From contig NZ_JACCDF010000001.1 in assembly GCF_013415105.1 (NCBI RefSeq), positions 1 to 64,000 of the forward strand: a DNA stretch of 64,000 bases. The letters run 5' to 3'. Position numbers and translations under genes: made by a program. The stretch comes from Vreelandella salicampi. Lineage in GTDB: Bacteria; Pseudomonadota; Gammaproteobacteria; Pseudomonadales; Halomonadaceae. Within the stretch, counting starts at the first letter, position 1, and each line of letters starts with the position of its first letter. The notes under the pieces were generated by a model. It was not told the DNA's origin. It saw only the letters and a list, made by a program, of their open reading frames with translations, and did not search any database. This document shows positions 19,289 through 28,312 of the stretch, one piece after another.

Positions 19289-20227
19289 CTAGCGAGCACG
19301 TTGTAGCACCGTCTCAAGGGCCTCGGGCAACGCGGCCTTGACGGTGACGGGACGACCATTGGTCGGCTCGGGAAAGGTTAACGCATGAGCATGAAGAAAT
19401 AGCCGCCCAACATCCAAATGCTGCGAGAGCTGCCGGCTATCACGGCTGGCATACTTGTCATCCCCCAGCAGAGGATGCCTAGCATGCGCCGCATGAACGC
19501 GAATTTGGTGCGTACGCCCGGTGACAGGCTCGGCTTCAATCAGCGTAGCGCGTGAAAAGGCTTCCACCACGGCAAAACGCGTGCGGGACACTTTACCATT
19601 AGGATCGACGCGAACCCGGCGTTCGCCGTTACCGGCATCATAGCGATCAAGCCTTGCGCTGACATAGGTTTTACGCGCCGGCCAGCGCCCCGCCACCAGT
19701 GCCCAATAGCGCTTTTCCATGGCGTGTTGTTTTAAAGATGTATTGAGTGTGACCAACGCCTCGCGGGATTTTGCCAGCAACAAACAGCCTGAGGTATCGC
19801 GATCAAGGCGATGCACCAGCTCCAAAAAAGAGAGATCGTCGCGCACTTGGCGCAATGCTTCGATCAAACCGATTTTGACACCGCTTCCCCCGTGTACCGC
19901 AAGCCCTGAAGGCTTGTTGAGCACCAGCCAATCCGGCCCTTCCATGATAACGCTACCCAGCAGCACATCACGCAAGTTGTCGCTGACGTCTTTGACCGCT
20001 TCGCGCGGTGCCAGGCGCAGCGGCGGCACGCGCACCACGTCGCCGCCTTGCAGGCGGTAGTCGACTTTGACGCGTTTTTTATTCACCCGCACTTCGCCCT
20101 TACGCACGATGCGGTAAATCAACGCACGCGGGGCGCCTTTCAATCGTGTCATTAAAAAATTATCGATTCGCTGTCCTGCTTGCTCAGGGGCAATATCGAC
20201 CCACTGCACTTCACGCCCTTCGGCCAT
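19289..20227 (-). CDS. rluC: 23S rRNA pseudouridine synthase
   Basis: A 312-aa RluA-family synthase with an N-terminal S4 RNA-binding domain (QRIDNFLMTRLKG) and the catalytic motif HRLDRDTSGCLLLAKS containing the active Asp. The C-terminal half has GRTHQIRVH and GDDKY. RluC modifies U955, U2504 and U2580 in E. coli. It is divergent from rne, the arrangement seen throughout gammaproteobacteria. Confidence 0.94.
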   Translation of the reverse strand: MAEGREVQWVDIAPEQAGQRIDNFLMTRLKGAPRALIYRIVRKGEVRVNKKRVKVDYRLQGGDVVRVPPLRLAPREAVKDVSDNLRDVLLGSVIMEGPDWLVLNKPSGLAVHGGSGVKIGLIEALRQVRDDLSFLELVHRLDRDTSGCLLLAKSREALVTLNTSLKQHAMEKRYWALVAGRWPARKTYVSARLDRYDAGNGERRVRVDPNGKVSRTRFAVVEAFSRATLIEAEPVTGRTHQIRVHAAHARHPLLGDDKYASRDSRQLSQHLDVGRLFLHAHALTFPEPTNGRPVTVKAALPEALETVLQRAR

Positions 20228-20292
20228 GGTCGTGCGCTCCTGCTCTATGCCAAAAGCGGCATTCTAGCGTAGACGCCTGCGCATTGCGTCAA

Positions 20293-20321
20293 TTGCTGGC
20301 ATAGCGCTTTACTGGTATATT
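20293..20321 (+). promoter_or_regulatory. Candidate sigma-70 promoter of rne
   Basis: TTGCTG at 20293-20298 and TATATT at 20316-20321 are separated by exactly 17 bases. Transcription would begin near 20328 and give a leader of about 565 bases before the rne start. The distance and direction fit the known long leader of rne in E. coli. Confidence 0.55.
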
Positions 20322-20327
20322 CGAAAG

Positions 20328-20893
20328 CGCTCGCCCTCCATGTGGCCAAAGGCGCCTGCCCGACCAACACGCAGGCCAGAGCAAGGCGGAAATGGCCGTG
20401 TACGCATGGTCATATGCGCCTAACAAAAACACTGGCGCGAGTGAAAACACTAACGTCAGAAGATTAAAAAGTCAGATCGCTGCCATTAACGCAAATTAAC
20501 GGCAGTGAGAAGTCGTAAAAGATAAACGCCACGTCCGCCGTCAAATTGCCTAATGTCATAGGGCAGATTGAGCGACGGGCACTAAGTTCAACGTTGTGCC
20601 GGTAGCCGACGTTGGTAAATCGATGAATGCCAGGTGTTGGCGGAGTCAGCAGGACCGGATGGAGATGACAGCCACCGCGATATGTCCTGCCTCCGCCACG
20701 TACTCAACGCCCAAACCAGCCGGGTTGGCAACTACCATCCGGCTTAATGCGTCAGCATATCTATGCCCGAGCACAAGCACGCAGCAACGCGATTTGCTTT
20801 ACGTCATTCGTACTAAGTTATCAGTCGTCTGTTTTCCGTACTGACTGTTCTGAACTTAACGGATCGCCGGCACGCAACGCTATGTGAGAAAAC
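20328..20893 (+). promoter_or_regulatory. Long structured 5' leader of rne
   Basis: This stretch of about 565 bases between the rluC/rne promoter region and the rne start holds no credible gene. It contains several inverted repeats: CGCTGCC/GGCAGTG near 20480-20510, the large hairpin at 20639-20697, and a CCGG-bounded hairpin near 20730. In E. coli the rne leader folds into hairpins through which RNase E limits its own mRNA. The layout here suggests the same control. Confidence 0.55.
20639..20697 (+). promoter_or_regulatory. Large hairpin in the rne leader
   Basis: GGCGGAG (20639-20645) pairs with CTCCGCC (20691-20697), and after a three-base bulge GCAGGAC (20649-20655) pairs with GTCCTGC (20684-20690). 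Inside are shorter CGG/CCG and TGG/CCA pairings. A 14-bp interrupted stem of this strength is unlikely by chance. It is a good candidate for the autoregulatory element. Confidence 0.6.
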
Positions 20894-23800
20894 ATGAAAC
20901 GGATGCTCATCAATGCGACCCAGCCAGAAGAGCTGCGCGTCGCGCTTGTCGATGGTCAACGCCTGTACGATTTGGATATCGAGTCCGGTTCTCGGGAGCA
21001 GAAAAAAGCCAATATTTACCGGGGCAAAATCACCCGCGTCGAGCCCTCTCTCGAAGCGGCTTTTGTCGATTTTGGCGCTGAGCGCCACGGCTTTCTGCCG
21101 CTCAAAGAGATATCGCGCGACTACTTTGTCAAAGATGTATCTGGCCGCCCCAGCATTAAAGAAGTGCTGAAAGAGGGCCAGGAAGTCATTGTCCAGGTGG
21201 ATAAAGAGGAGCGCGGCAACAAAGGTGCCGCCCTAACGACCTTTATTAGCCTTGCAGGGCGCTTTTTGGTACTGATGCCCAATAATCCCCGTGCGGGAGG
21301 CATTTCACGCCGCATTGAGGGCGAAGAACGTAGCCAGTTAAAAGAGGCCATGGGCCAGCTCACCGTGCCGGACAAGATGGGCCTGATCGTGCGCACTGCC
21401 GGTATCGGCCGCTCGCCCGAAGAACTGCAGTGGGATTTGGATTACTTGGTGCAAGTGTGGGAATCCATCACCACTGAAGCAGGCAAACGCTCTGCGCCGT
21501 TTTTGATCTACCGCGAATCCAACGTCATCATTCGTGCCATGCGCGATTACTTACGCCAAGATATTGGCGAAGTACTGATTGATAGTCCGGAGATTCACGC
21601 CGACGCGCTCAATTTCATCCGCCAGGTGATGCCGTCGTACCAGCAAAAAATTAAGCTCTACGCTGACGAAGTGCCGCTTTTTTCGCGCTTTCAGATCGAA
21701 TCACAGATCGAAACCGCTTACCAGCGCGAGGTAAAACTCCCCTCCGGCGGCTCGATTGTGATCGACCACACCGAAGCACTGGTATCGATTGATATCAACT
21801 CTGCGCGCGCAACACGCGGCAGCGATATCGAAGAAACGGCACTGCAAACCAACTCCGAAGCCGCCGACGAGATCGCCCGCCAACTACGCCTGCGCGATAT
21901 TGGCGGTTTGGTCGTGATCGACTTCATCGACATGGGTCCTGCGCGCAACCAGCGCGAGGTCGAAAACCGCATGCGCGACGCGCTGAAACTCGACCGTGCC
22001 CGGGTACAGATTGGTCGCATTTCACGTTTTGGGCTGATGGAGATGTCGCGTCAGCGTCTAAGGCCTTCGCTCGGCGAAACCAGCGGTGTGGTTTGCCCAC
22101 GCTGTAACGGCCAAGGCACCATCCGCGATGTACGCTCGCTTTCGCTTTCGATCATGCGACTGATCGAAGAAGAAGCCATGAAAGAGCGCAGCGCGCAAAT
22201 CCGGGCTATCTTGCCCGTGCCGGTCGCGACTTATCTGCTTAACGAGAAGCGCAGTGTGCTGGCAGATATCGAAGCCCGCCAAGAGGTTCGCGTCGTACTG
22301 TTGCCCAATCCTGATATGGATACCCCTCACTACGATGTGCAGCGTCTCCGCGACGACCACCTCGACGAAGACGACACGCAAACGCTCTCAAGCTTTGAGC
22401 TTTCAACAGATACCGATGTTGGCAAAGAGCCAGACCCGAGTTTCACCCCCCCTGCCCTACGTGCGGAAGCCGCCGTCAAAAGTGTCGTGCACAATGCGCC
22501 CGCCCCGGCATCGCTGCAAAATGACACCACGCCCAGCCAACCTGCCGATAATAAAGAGGCGGACGCTACCACGCTACTCAGCCGCATGATTCGTGGCGTG
22601 GCCAAATTCTTAGGCAACGATAGCGAGCTCGGTAGCGAACAAGAGCGTAGCACCCAGCAAGAAGCGGCACCGTCTACGCCCCGCACGCAAACGCCGAAGC
22701 GCAAGCCCAGCGAGCAACGTCGCGATAACCCCCGTCGTGAAAGTGCCAAAGGCACTGCCAAGGGCAACGCCAAAGAGAGTCCCAAGGCGGACGACAAAGC
22801 CAACGCGAAGCCTGAACCTAAAGCGAAGCGCCAAGAAGACGCCGAGTCGCGTAGTACACAGCGCAATACGTCATCAGGTGATAAGCCCGCGGGTGACACG
22901 CCCTCTGGTAAAGAGAATTCCTCGGGTAAAGAGAGTGCCGGAAAAGAAGACAACGGCGAGAAACGCAGCGGCCCAAGCCGCACCCGTAATCGTCGTCGTC
23001 ATCCGCAGCAAGAAAAAGGCGATAACAAAGATAATCGCCAGCGCAATGAAACGGCTCAACCGCAAGAGACAAAAAAGCCGGATGTGGCGAAAGATGCGTC
23101 GGACGAGAGCAGCAAGTCATCGCCAAAACCATCGCGTAAAGAAGCTCCAGCCGAGTCTGATGCCGAAGCCACTGCGCAGGACGATGGCAAGCCGAAGCGT
23201 ACTCGCAACAATCCGCGCAGTCGCTCGCGCCAACACGCTATCAACCCCAAAGCGGAAGCTGAGCAGCTGAAGTTGCAAGCACAAGCAGCTGAGACACCTG
23301 CTGAAGAGGCTTCAACACCTGAGCCTGAGAAAGAAGCAGTTACTCAGGAGCAAAAAGCGCCAATTGAGGCTACACCAGAAGCTCAATCAGAGGCCAAATC
23401 TGACGACGCGCAAACGGACGCTAAGTCAGCGACCAAGCCTAAGTCAGAAAAACCTAAGTCAGAAGCCAAGCCTGAGTCGGAGGCAAGCGAGCAAAAGGCA
23501 AAAGCTGCGGAAAAGGCTGAGAACGCTACAGCGCCTACTGCCAGCACCGAGCCTGCACCAGCTGCGCCAACCGAAGAAGCCAAGACGGACACGGAGACTC
23601 AGCCAACCACTGACGCTCAGCCGAAAGCGGAGGACGAGGCTCAACCGGCGGCGAAAGCCAACGCAGAGACACCGGCAGCCCCTGAAACGGAAACAGAACC
23701 TACGGTGGAAGCCGCACCTCAAACGGAACCAGACGCCCAGGCTGAAACAACACCTGAAGCTGAACCAGAAGCTAAGGCCGAATCAGCACCTGGAGCAAAG

Positions 23801-24079
23801 ACGGACTCAGCTTCCAGCCAGCCTGACGCCACGACGGAAAGCGCTGACACGAACAAAACGGCGCCTGCCACAGCAGAAAACGCAGCCGCTGATTCGCAAG
23901 CGACAACGCCTGCTAGCGGCGAAGAGCAGCCAGCAGAAACAGCGAAAGCACCAGCAGCCAAACAGGCTGAAGGTGACGCTGAGAGCCAAGCAGCGGCCAA
24001 ATCGCGTCGCCGTCGTCGGGCACATAATGACCCTCGTGAGTTACGCAAGCGCCAGCAGCAGGATGCTAGCGGTGAATAA
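20894..24079 (+). CDS. rne: Ribonuclease E
   Basis: The 1061-aa endoribonuclease that leads mRNA decay and rRNA/tRNA processing. The catalytic half is nearly collinear with E. coli RNase E: S1 domain at about residues 36-119, catalytic Asp300 ([10 protein letters not shown]) and Asp343 (VVIDFIDM), and the zinc-link CPRC at 401-404. From about residue 500 the protein is disordered and rich in Ala, Pro, Glu, Lys and Arg. It has arginine patches ([10 protein letters not shown]) and ends near [20 protein letters not shown] is at 1045-1048. In Pseudomonas, NDPR motifs recruit PNPase, so this tail probably builds a degradosome. The start matches the universal [10 protein letters not shown]. Confidence 0.97.
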   Translation: MKRMLINATQPEELRVALVDGQRLYDLDIESGSREQKKANIYRGKITRVEPSLEAAFVDFGAERHGFLPLKEISRDYFVKDVSGRPSIKEVLKEGQEVIVQVDKEERGNKGAALTTFISLAGRFLVLMPNNPRAGGISRRIEGEERSQLKEAMGQLTVPDKMGLIVRTAGIGRSPEELQWDLDYLVQVWESITTEAGKRSAPFLIYRESNVIIRAMRDYLRQDIGEVLIDSPEIHADALNFIRQVMPSYQQKIKLYADEVPLFSRFQIESQIETAYQREVKLPSGGSIVIDHTEALVSIDINSARATRGSDIEETALQTNSEAADEIARQLRLRDIGGLVVIDFIDMGPARNQREVENRMRDALKLDRARVQIGRISRFGLMEMSRQRLRPSLGETSGVVCPRCNGQGTIRDVRSLSLSIMRLIEEEAMKERSAQIRAILPVPVATYLLNEKRSVLADIEARQEVRVVLLPNPDMDTPHYDVQRLRDDHLDEDDTQTLSSFELSTDTDVGKEPDPSFTPPALRAEAAVKSVVHNAPAPASLQNDTTPSQPADNKEADATTLLSRMIRGVAKFLGNDSELGSEQERSTQQEAAPSTPRTQTPKRKPSEQRRDNPRRESAKGTAKGNAKESPKADDKANAKPEPKAKRQEDAESRSTQRNTSSGDKPAGDTPSGKENSSGKESAGKEDNGEKRSGPSRTRNRRRHPQQEKGDNKDNRQRNETAQPQETKKPDVAKDASDESSKSSPKPSRKEAPAESDAEATAQDDGKPKRTRNNPRSRSRQHAINPKAEAEQLKLQAQAAETPAEEASTPEPEKEAVTQEQKAPIEATPEAQSEAKSDDAQTDAKSATKPKSEKPKSEAKPESEASEQKAKAAEKAENATAPTASTEPAPAAPTEEAKTDTETQPTTDAQPKAEDEAQPAAKANAETPAAPETETEPTVEAAPQTEPDAQAETTPEAEPEAKAESAPGAKTDSASSQPDATTESADTNKTAPATAENAAADSQATTPASGEEQPAETAKAPAAKQAEGDAESQAAAKSRRRRRAHNDPRELRKRQQQDASGE

Positions 24080-24100
24080 ACCGTAATCGTCACGAAAGGT

Positions 24101-24134
24101 AAAAGCCCAGAGGCGACACCTCTGGGCTTTTTTT
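24101..24134 (+). terminator. Rho-independent terminator of rne
   Basis: AAAAGCCCAGAGG, a five-base loop and CCTCTGGGCTTTTTTT form a 12-13 bp stem followed by a run of T, 22 bases after the rne stop. Confidence 0.92.
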
Positions 24135-24187
24135 ATAGCGCTTCTCGATGTGTGGGTTAGGTCATCGTGGTGGCTGAATCCTTTAGT

Positions 24188-24652
24188 TTAAGCTGCAGTT
24201 TTGACGGCGGGCTTCAACATATCAATGTGACGTATGCCATCCTCATCGTATGGTTCGCTGACTGTCTTGAACCCCAATGATTGATAAAATTCACTTAAGT
24301 AAACTTGTGCGCCAATCTTAATATCCATACCAGGGAACGTCTGCTCTGTGAAACGAATGGCTTCAATCATCAGCGCACGACCTACTTTACGACGTCTAAA
24401 CTTCACCAGCGTCATTACTCGGCCAATGGAAGGCTGAGAATATTTAACTCCCGGATCCACTACTCTTACGTAAGCAGCCAGCTCCCCTTCCATAGAAGCG
24501 AAAAGATGCCAGGAATGGAGGTCCATCTCATCGACCTCTTGATAGGCGCACTGCTGCTCAACCACAAATACCGATTCGCGTGCTTTGACCATTTCATAAA
24601 AATTTAGCACGCTTAACGATTCCAGGCGAGACCAGCTAAAACGTAACGGCAT
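24188..24652 (-). CDS. ElaA-type GNAT acetyltransferase
   Basis: A 154-aa GNAT protein resembling E. coli ElaA along most of its length: ARESVFVVEQQCAYQEVDEMD, then LAAYVRVVDPG, IGRVMTLVKFRRRKVGRALM (acetyl-CoA loop), GAQVYLSEFYQSLGF and YDEDGIRHIDM. The substrate is unknown. The ATG at 24650-24652 begins the homologous part; GGAG lies 11 bases upstream. It opens the small accessory group between rne and murB. Confidence 0.82.
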   Translation of the reverse strand: MPLRFSWSRLESLSVLNFYEMVKARESVFVVEQQCAYQEVDEMDLHSWHLFASMEGELAAYVRVVDPGVKYSQPSIGRVMTLVKFRRRKVGRALMIEAIRFTEQTFPGMDIKIGAQVYLSEFYQSLGFKTVSEPYDEDGIRHIDMLKPAVKTAA

Positions 24653-24725
24653 GAAGTCAATATCTCCATAATTTAGGGTGCAGTAAAGTCGGCATTTAAC
24701 GGCTAACCTGCCGCTACGGCACACT

Positions 24726-25214
24726 TCACGCCTGCTCCAATCCCGCCAAGAACTGTTTAAGCAGCTCATCGAGTTGCGCTCGTTGATCTACAGTCAAGCC
24801 GCTTACCAGCTGCGCCTGGGTTTCCACATGAGCAACAACGGCTTCATCGATTAACTCGAATCCACGCTGGGAAAGAGAGATGAGAAAACCACGACCATCG
24901 TCGGGGTTTTTGACCCGCTCAATTAAACCCGCCTTTTCCAGTTGATTGATGCGGTGAGTCATGGTGCCTGAAGTCACCATGGTGGATGCCATCAAATCCC
25001 CCGGCGATAGCGCGTAGGGCGCTCCCTCACGGCGAAGAGTTGCCAGAACGTCAAAGCTCGCGTCAGTCAGACCGTATTTCGCCCAGGTCTTCTCCATTGC
25101 GCGTATTAAAGCGTGGTTAAGCCGTTTGACCCGCCCGATGGTAGCCATCGGCGCTACATCGAGGTCGGGCCGCTCCTGCCGCCACTGTTTGAGAATGTTG
25201 TCTACATGATCCAT
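24726..25214 (-). CDS. MarR family transcriptional regulator
   Basis: A 162-aa winged-helix regulator. The helical dimer region is followed by the DNA-binding helices (SPGDLMASTMVTSGTMTHRI) and the wing (LEKAGLIERVKNPDDGRG). It is divergent from an EamA transporter. Two near-identical CTTGA-N2-TCAAG palindromes lie between the two genes, one over the transporter's -35 and one over its -10 region. It therefore probably represses the transporter, and perhaps itself, until a ligand binds. The ligand cannot be told. Confidence 0.88.
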   Translation of the reverse strand: MDHVDNILKQWRQERPDLDVAPMATIGRVKRLNHALIRAMEKTWAKYGLTDASFDVLATLRREGAPYALSPGDLMASTMVTSGTMTHRINQLEKAGLIERVKNPDDGRGFLISLSQRGFELIDEAVVAHVETQAQLVSGLTVDQRAQLDELLKQFLAGLEQA

Positions 25215-25237
25215 GAGCGTATTTTGCGCCTAATTAG

Positions 25238-25249
25238 CTTGACGTCAAG
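25238..25249. promoter_or_regulatory. MarR operator 1
   Basis: CTTGACGTCAAG is a perfect 12-bp palindrome. It covers the TTGACG -35 element of the transporter promoter. Its centre is 27 bp from that of operator 2. Confidence 0.7.
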
Positions 25250-25267
25250 ATTAATCACACATATCTT
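25239..25267 (+). promoter_or_regulatory. Promoter of the EamA transporter gene
   Basis: TTGACG (25239-25244), a 17-base spacer and TATCTT (25262-25267) give a start near 25274, 23 bases before the transporter ATG. Both elements overlap the two palindromes, the classic arrangement for repression. Confidence 0.55.
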
Positions 25268-25277
25268 GACATCAAGA
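25264..25277. promoter_or_regulatory. MarR operator 2
   Basis: TCTTGA-CA-TCAAGA is an inverted repeat of the same core as operator 1, differing only at the centre. It spans the end of the -10 element and the expected transcription start. Confidence 0.7.
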
Positions 25278-25296
25278 CACTTTCGAAACGGTACCA

Positions 25297-26247
25297 ATGA
25301 GAACTACGCGAATGACATCATTAAGCACTACCCGCACCCACTCACGCAAAAGAGCTTGGCTTGCCCCACTGGTGTATCTGTTATCTGGTGGTGCCTTGCT
25401 GGGTCTATCGACTAATTTGGCAAAACTTGCCGGTGACATTCAGCTACCGGCGCTCGCTTTTCTGTTTTGGTCAATTTCAGGGGCGGCGCTTATTTTGTTA
25501 GTACTCGCGGCCTTCCGCGGCAATCTGCCGCCGGTCAACGTCCGTACCGTTGAGTATTACGCTATTTCAGGTCTCCTGGGCGTAGCGGGTGCCAATCTGC
25601 TTTTTTTCTCAGCTATCCCCCATGTGGGTGCGGGGTTCGTGGCATTAATCATCACTCTGCCACCGCTACTCACCTACATCGGCGCATTAGCGTTAAAAAT
25701 GGAGCGATTTCAGGTGTTGCGTGCGACGGGGGTTATATCAGCCCTCGCGGGGGCCGTCACCCTAGCTTTCCATAAGCTTTCTGCACCGGATGCCAATTAC
25801 CTCTGGATTCTCCTCGCTTTAATTGGCCCCGTTCTGCTGGCTATCGGCAACCTCTACCGAACCTTACGCTGGCCAGCAGGCGTATCCAGCGATGCGTTGG
25901 CGCCAGGGATGCTTATCGCCGCGGCCATCATTCTCCTCAGCGTGGGGTTTCTGCCTGGCTTCTCACTGAGCGTTCCGACAGAACGCTCACTGCCGTTCTT
26001 GCTGATTGCACTCCAGGCGATGGTCTTCGCCGGCCAATTCTTACTGCTCTTCCTTCTACAGAAAAGTGGCGGCCCGGTCTTTCTGAGTTTATTGGGTTCC
26101 GTCGGCGCCTTAGTAGGCGTTCCAGTCGCCATCTTGGTGCAGGGAGAAACCACCCCAGAGGGATTACTACTAGGCACTCTATTAATTGGTACCGGTATTG
26201 CCCTGCTCAATATTGGCAAAGCCAAGCATCGTCCCCAGGTTCACTAA
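25297..26247 (+). CDS. EamA/DMT family transporter
   Basis: A 316-aa inner-membrane protein with about ten hydrophobic segments arranged as two EamA repeats. The first repeat runs from LLGLSTNLAKLAGD through GAALILLVLAAFRG to GVGAGFVALI-like turns; the second starts near residue 165. DMT proteins export metabolites, amino acids or drugs; the substrate is not readable. The ATG at 25297 lacks a good ribosome site, and codon 6 (25312) is an alternative start. Divergence from MarR and the paired operators point to ligand-inducible efflux. Confidence 0.85.
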   Translation: MRTTRMTSLSTTRTHSRKRAWLAPLVYLLSGGALLGLSTNLAKLAGDIQLPALAFLFWSISGAALILLVLAAFRGNLPPVNVRTVEYYAISGLLGVAGANLLFFSAIPHVGAGFVALIITLPPLLTYIGALALKMERFQVLRATGVISALAGAVTLAFHKLSAPDANYLWILLALIGPVLLAIGNLYRTLRWPAGVSSDALAPGMLIAAAIILLSVGFLPGFSLSVPTERSLPFLLIALQAMVFAGQFLLLFLLQKSGGPVFLSLLGSVGALVGVPVAILVQGETTPEGLLLGTLLIGTGIALLNIGKAKHRPQVH

Positions 26248-26272
26248 GCCAATAAGAACTCAACAAGAGTCG

Positions 26273-26716
26273 TTAAACTAAATTACTTATATCGTTAATG
26301 CTCCGCTCCATATAGTGAGTCCCGCCTTCCGTTTTCCGCACCCGAAATCCCATGCGCTCGTATAAAGCAATTGCGGGGTTGATACAAAACACACGAAGGC
26401 GAATTAAGTTAATACCCGCTTGCTGGGCTCTTTCCATCACGTAGCGGATTGCCTCGGCGCCTATACCTTGACGCTGCCACTGCGGGTCAATTTGTAGTTC
26501 TCGAATGTAGTAGGCGTGCTCATCGTGATTTAGCAGCAAGACACCCGCCCGGCAATCACCAACGACTAACTCGTAGTTGTCTAACTCGTCCCACTGTTTA
26601 TCAAACAAGGCGGTTTCCCAACGCATATCAAACTGCTTATGGTAGGCAGCCATGTTTTGACGAATTAAATTTTCTGCAAACGCCTTGTCGTTAGTAGGCC
26701 GTATTAGAGGCGTCAT
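26273..26716 (-). CDS. GNAT family N-acetyltransferase
   Basis: A 147-aa GNAT protein with the acetyl-CoA binding segment ELQIDPQWQRQGIGAEAI and the C-terminal CINPAIALYERMGFRV motif. The substrate is unknown. The start at 26716 has AGGA 8 bases upstream; the longer frame to 26755 adds a basic stretch with no support. It is convergent with the EamA gene. A decayed copy of its C-terminal motif lies just upstream at 26766-26798, which suggests a past tandem duplication or replacement at this spot. Confidence 0.85.
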   Translation of the reverse strand: MTPLIRPTNDKAFAENLIRQNMAAYHKQFDMRWETALFDKQWDELDNYELVVGDCRAGVLLLNHDEHAYYIRELQIDPQWQRQGIGAEAIRYVMERAQQAGINLIRLRVFCINPAIALYERMGFRVRKTEGGTHYMERSINDISNLV

Positions 26717-26765
26717 ATCTTGATTCCTAGCGCGACGTTTACGCACTTTTTGCAAGAGTTGCTAT

Positions 26766-26798
26766 GCTCGTATAAAGCGATGGCTGGGTTGATACAAA
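26766..26798 (-). pseudogene. Remnant of a second GNAT gene
   Basis: This 33-bp stretch matches 26356-26388 inside the intact GNAT gene at 30 of 33 bases. Read on the minus strand it gives CINPAIALYE. The three differences all fall at third codon positions and change no amino acid. No start or further homology is visible, so it is a fragment. The silent differences say it once encoded protein under selection, not a recent slip copy. Confidence 0.65.
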
Positions 26799-26837
26799 CA
26801 TATAGAACCAAATATTAACGACACTATTTACCTGCTA

Positions 26838-27851
26838 CTACAGGCAACGTGGTTCAATTTCCAGCGCGATGCCAAAACGCGCTTGAACGGTCGCGGCAAT
26901 ACGCTCGGCTACCTGCAAAAGTTCAGCGCGGTCGCCACCGCCAAAGTGCACTAACACCAGTGCCTGATGCTCATGCACACCAAAAGCGCCAAAACGCGCC
27001 CCTTTTAACCCACACCGATCAATCAGCCAGCCCGCCGCGATTTTATAGCGCCCATCAGCCTGCGGGAAATGCGGCATGCCAGGATGGCTTGCGAGTAGTT
27101 TCTCTGCTTTTTCAGCGCTAACCAAAGGATTCTTAAAAAAACTACCGGCATTGGGCAACTGCGTTGGGTCGGGTAGTTTCTCACGGCGAATTTGGCACAC
27201 GCTTTGGGCGATTTCCAAGCTGCTTGGCTGCTTGCTTACGCGGCGGGATAAATCCCCATAACCCAGCATCGGGCGCGCTGTGCGCGAAAGACGAAGCGCA
27301 AGACGGGTAATAATCACCTCACCTACAAGCGATCTCTTGAACACGCTATCGCGATAGCCAAAGGCGCAGTCATCAAAGGAAAGCCAACTCAGGGTCTCGT
27401 CGTGGCGCGACATTACCTGTACGCCTTCCAGCACATCGGAAAGTTCCACGCCGTAAGCGCCAATATTTTGCACCGGCGCGGCCCCGCAGTCGCCAGGGAT
27501 CAGTGCCAAATTTTCAACGCCCCACAGCCCACGCTGTGCCAGTGTCATCACCAGCGAATGCCAGTTAACTCCCGCACCAACGTAAGCCATCACGGCATCA
27601 TTCCGCGCGTGTAACCACCACTGCTGCAAACGCGGGCGTATCACGGCGCCTTTCAGGCGCGCGGGCAGCAGCACATTGCTTCCGCCGCCCAATAGATTAA
27701 GCGCCCACCCTTGCTCGCGCGCATCGTGCACGCAGGCAGCAAGGGCTTTAAGCGTTTCGGGCGCGGCAAAATGTTCGACTTTGGCAGGCAAGCGCAGTGT
27801 GTTGGCATTGCTAAGATCTACGTCGCGCTGCCAGTGAAGCACTGAATTCAT
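26838..27851 (-). CDS. murB: UDP-N-acetylenolpyruvoylglucosamine reductase
   Basis: MurB reduces the enolpyruvyl group with NADPH to give UDP-MurNAc. The 337-aa flavoprotein is the type I form of E. coli: NTLRLPAKVEHF start region, LLGGGSNVLL, GDCGAAPVQNIGAYGVEL for FAD binding, FGYRDSVFK, and AGSFFKNP with the catalytic serine. It overlaps the phosphatase stop as ATGA, so it is the last gene of the lpxK-kdsB operon. The ETF/murB/rne neighbourhood matches pseudomonads except for the insert at 24.2-26.8 kb. Confidence 0.95.
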   Translation of the reverse strand: MNSVLHWQRDVDLSNANTLRLPAKVEHFAAPETLKALAACVHDAREQGWALNLLGGGSNVLLPARLKGAVIRPRLQQWWLHARNDAVMAYVGAGVNWHSLVMTLAQRGLWGVENLALIPGDCGAAPVQNIGAYGVELSDVLEGVQVMSRHDETLSWLSFDDCAFGYRDSVFKRSLVGEVIITRLALRLSRTARPMLGYGDLSRRVSKQPSSLEIAQSVCQIRREKLPDPTQLPNAGSFFKNPLVSAEKAEKLLASHPGMPHFPQADGRYKIAAGWLIDRCGLKGARFGAFGVHEHQALVLVHFGGGDRAELLQVAERIAATVQARFGIALEIEPRCL

Positions 27852-28312
27852 GCTCCCGACCGAATGTGATTAAGCAAACCGCGAGAGGCGCTTTCGATCA
27901 AATCTAATACCTCCTCGAAGCCCTGATCGCCGCCATAATAAGGGTCTGGCACCTCAGCATCGGCGTGCCCGGCAAAATCCAGCAGCAGACCCACGTGCCC
28001 GGCGTAATCCGCTGGCTGCATCGCACGAATCGCCTGTAGGTTATCGTGATCCATGGCCAAAATATAATCAAAGTCGGCGAAGTCATCGGGAGCGAGTTGC
28101 CGCGCCCGCAGCGCGCTAATATCAATGCCGCGCTGTTTGGCAGCGGCCTGGGCACGCTTATCGGGCGCCTTGCCCACATGCCACGGGCCGATCCCACAGG
28201 AATCCACGCCCACTTGCTCGATCATGCTCGCGTTGTCGAGCACTTGACGAAAAACACCTTCAGCACTGGGTGAGCGACAAATATTGCCTAAGCAAACAAA
28301 CAATACGTTCAT
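27848..28312 (-). CDS. Low molecular weight protein-tyrosine phosphatase
   Basis: A 154-aa phosphatase with the P-loop CLGNICRS (Cys7, Arg13) at the N-terminus and the general-acid Asp in the DPYYGG loop near residue 125. Such enzymes reverse tyrosine phosphorylation of envelope polymer enzymes. It overlaps kdsB and murB by four bases at each end, so all three are translationally coupled. No tyrosine kinase gene lies in the window, so its target is unknown. Confidence 0.92.
   Translation of the reverse strand: MNVLFVCLGNICRSPSAEGVFRQVLDNASMIEQVGVDSCGIGPWHVGKAPDKRAQAAAKQRGIDISALRARQLAPDDFADFDYILAMDHDNLQAIRAMQPADYAGHVGLLLDFAGHADAEVPDPYYGGDQGFEEVLDLIESASRGLLNHIRSGA

Noticed and set aside
20596..20844. 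82-codon frame in the rne leader
   Set aside because: It overlaps the strong hairpin, has no ribosome site and no protein-like pattern. An RNA leader explains the region better.
22330..24093. Several long minus-strand frames under the 3' half of rne
   Set aside because: They are rich in Ser, Leu, Arg and Ala and mirror the repetitive Ala/Pro/Glu codons of the RNase E tail. This is a composition effect, not genes.
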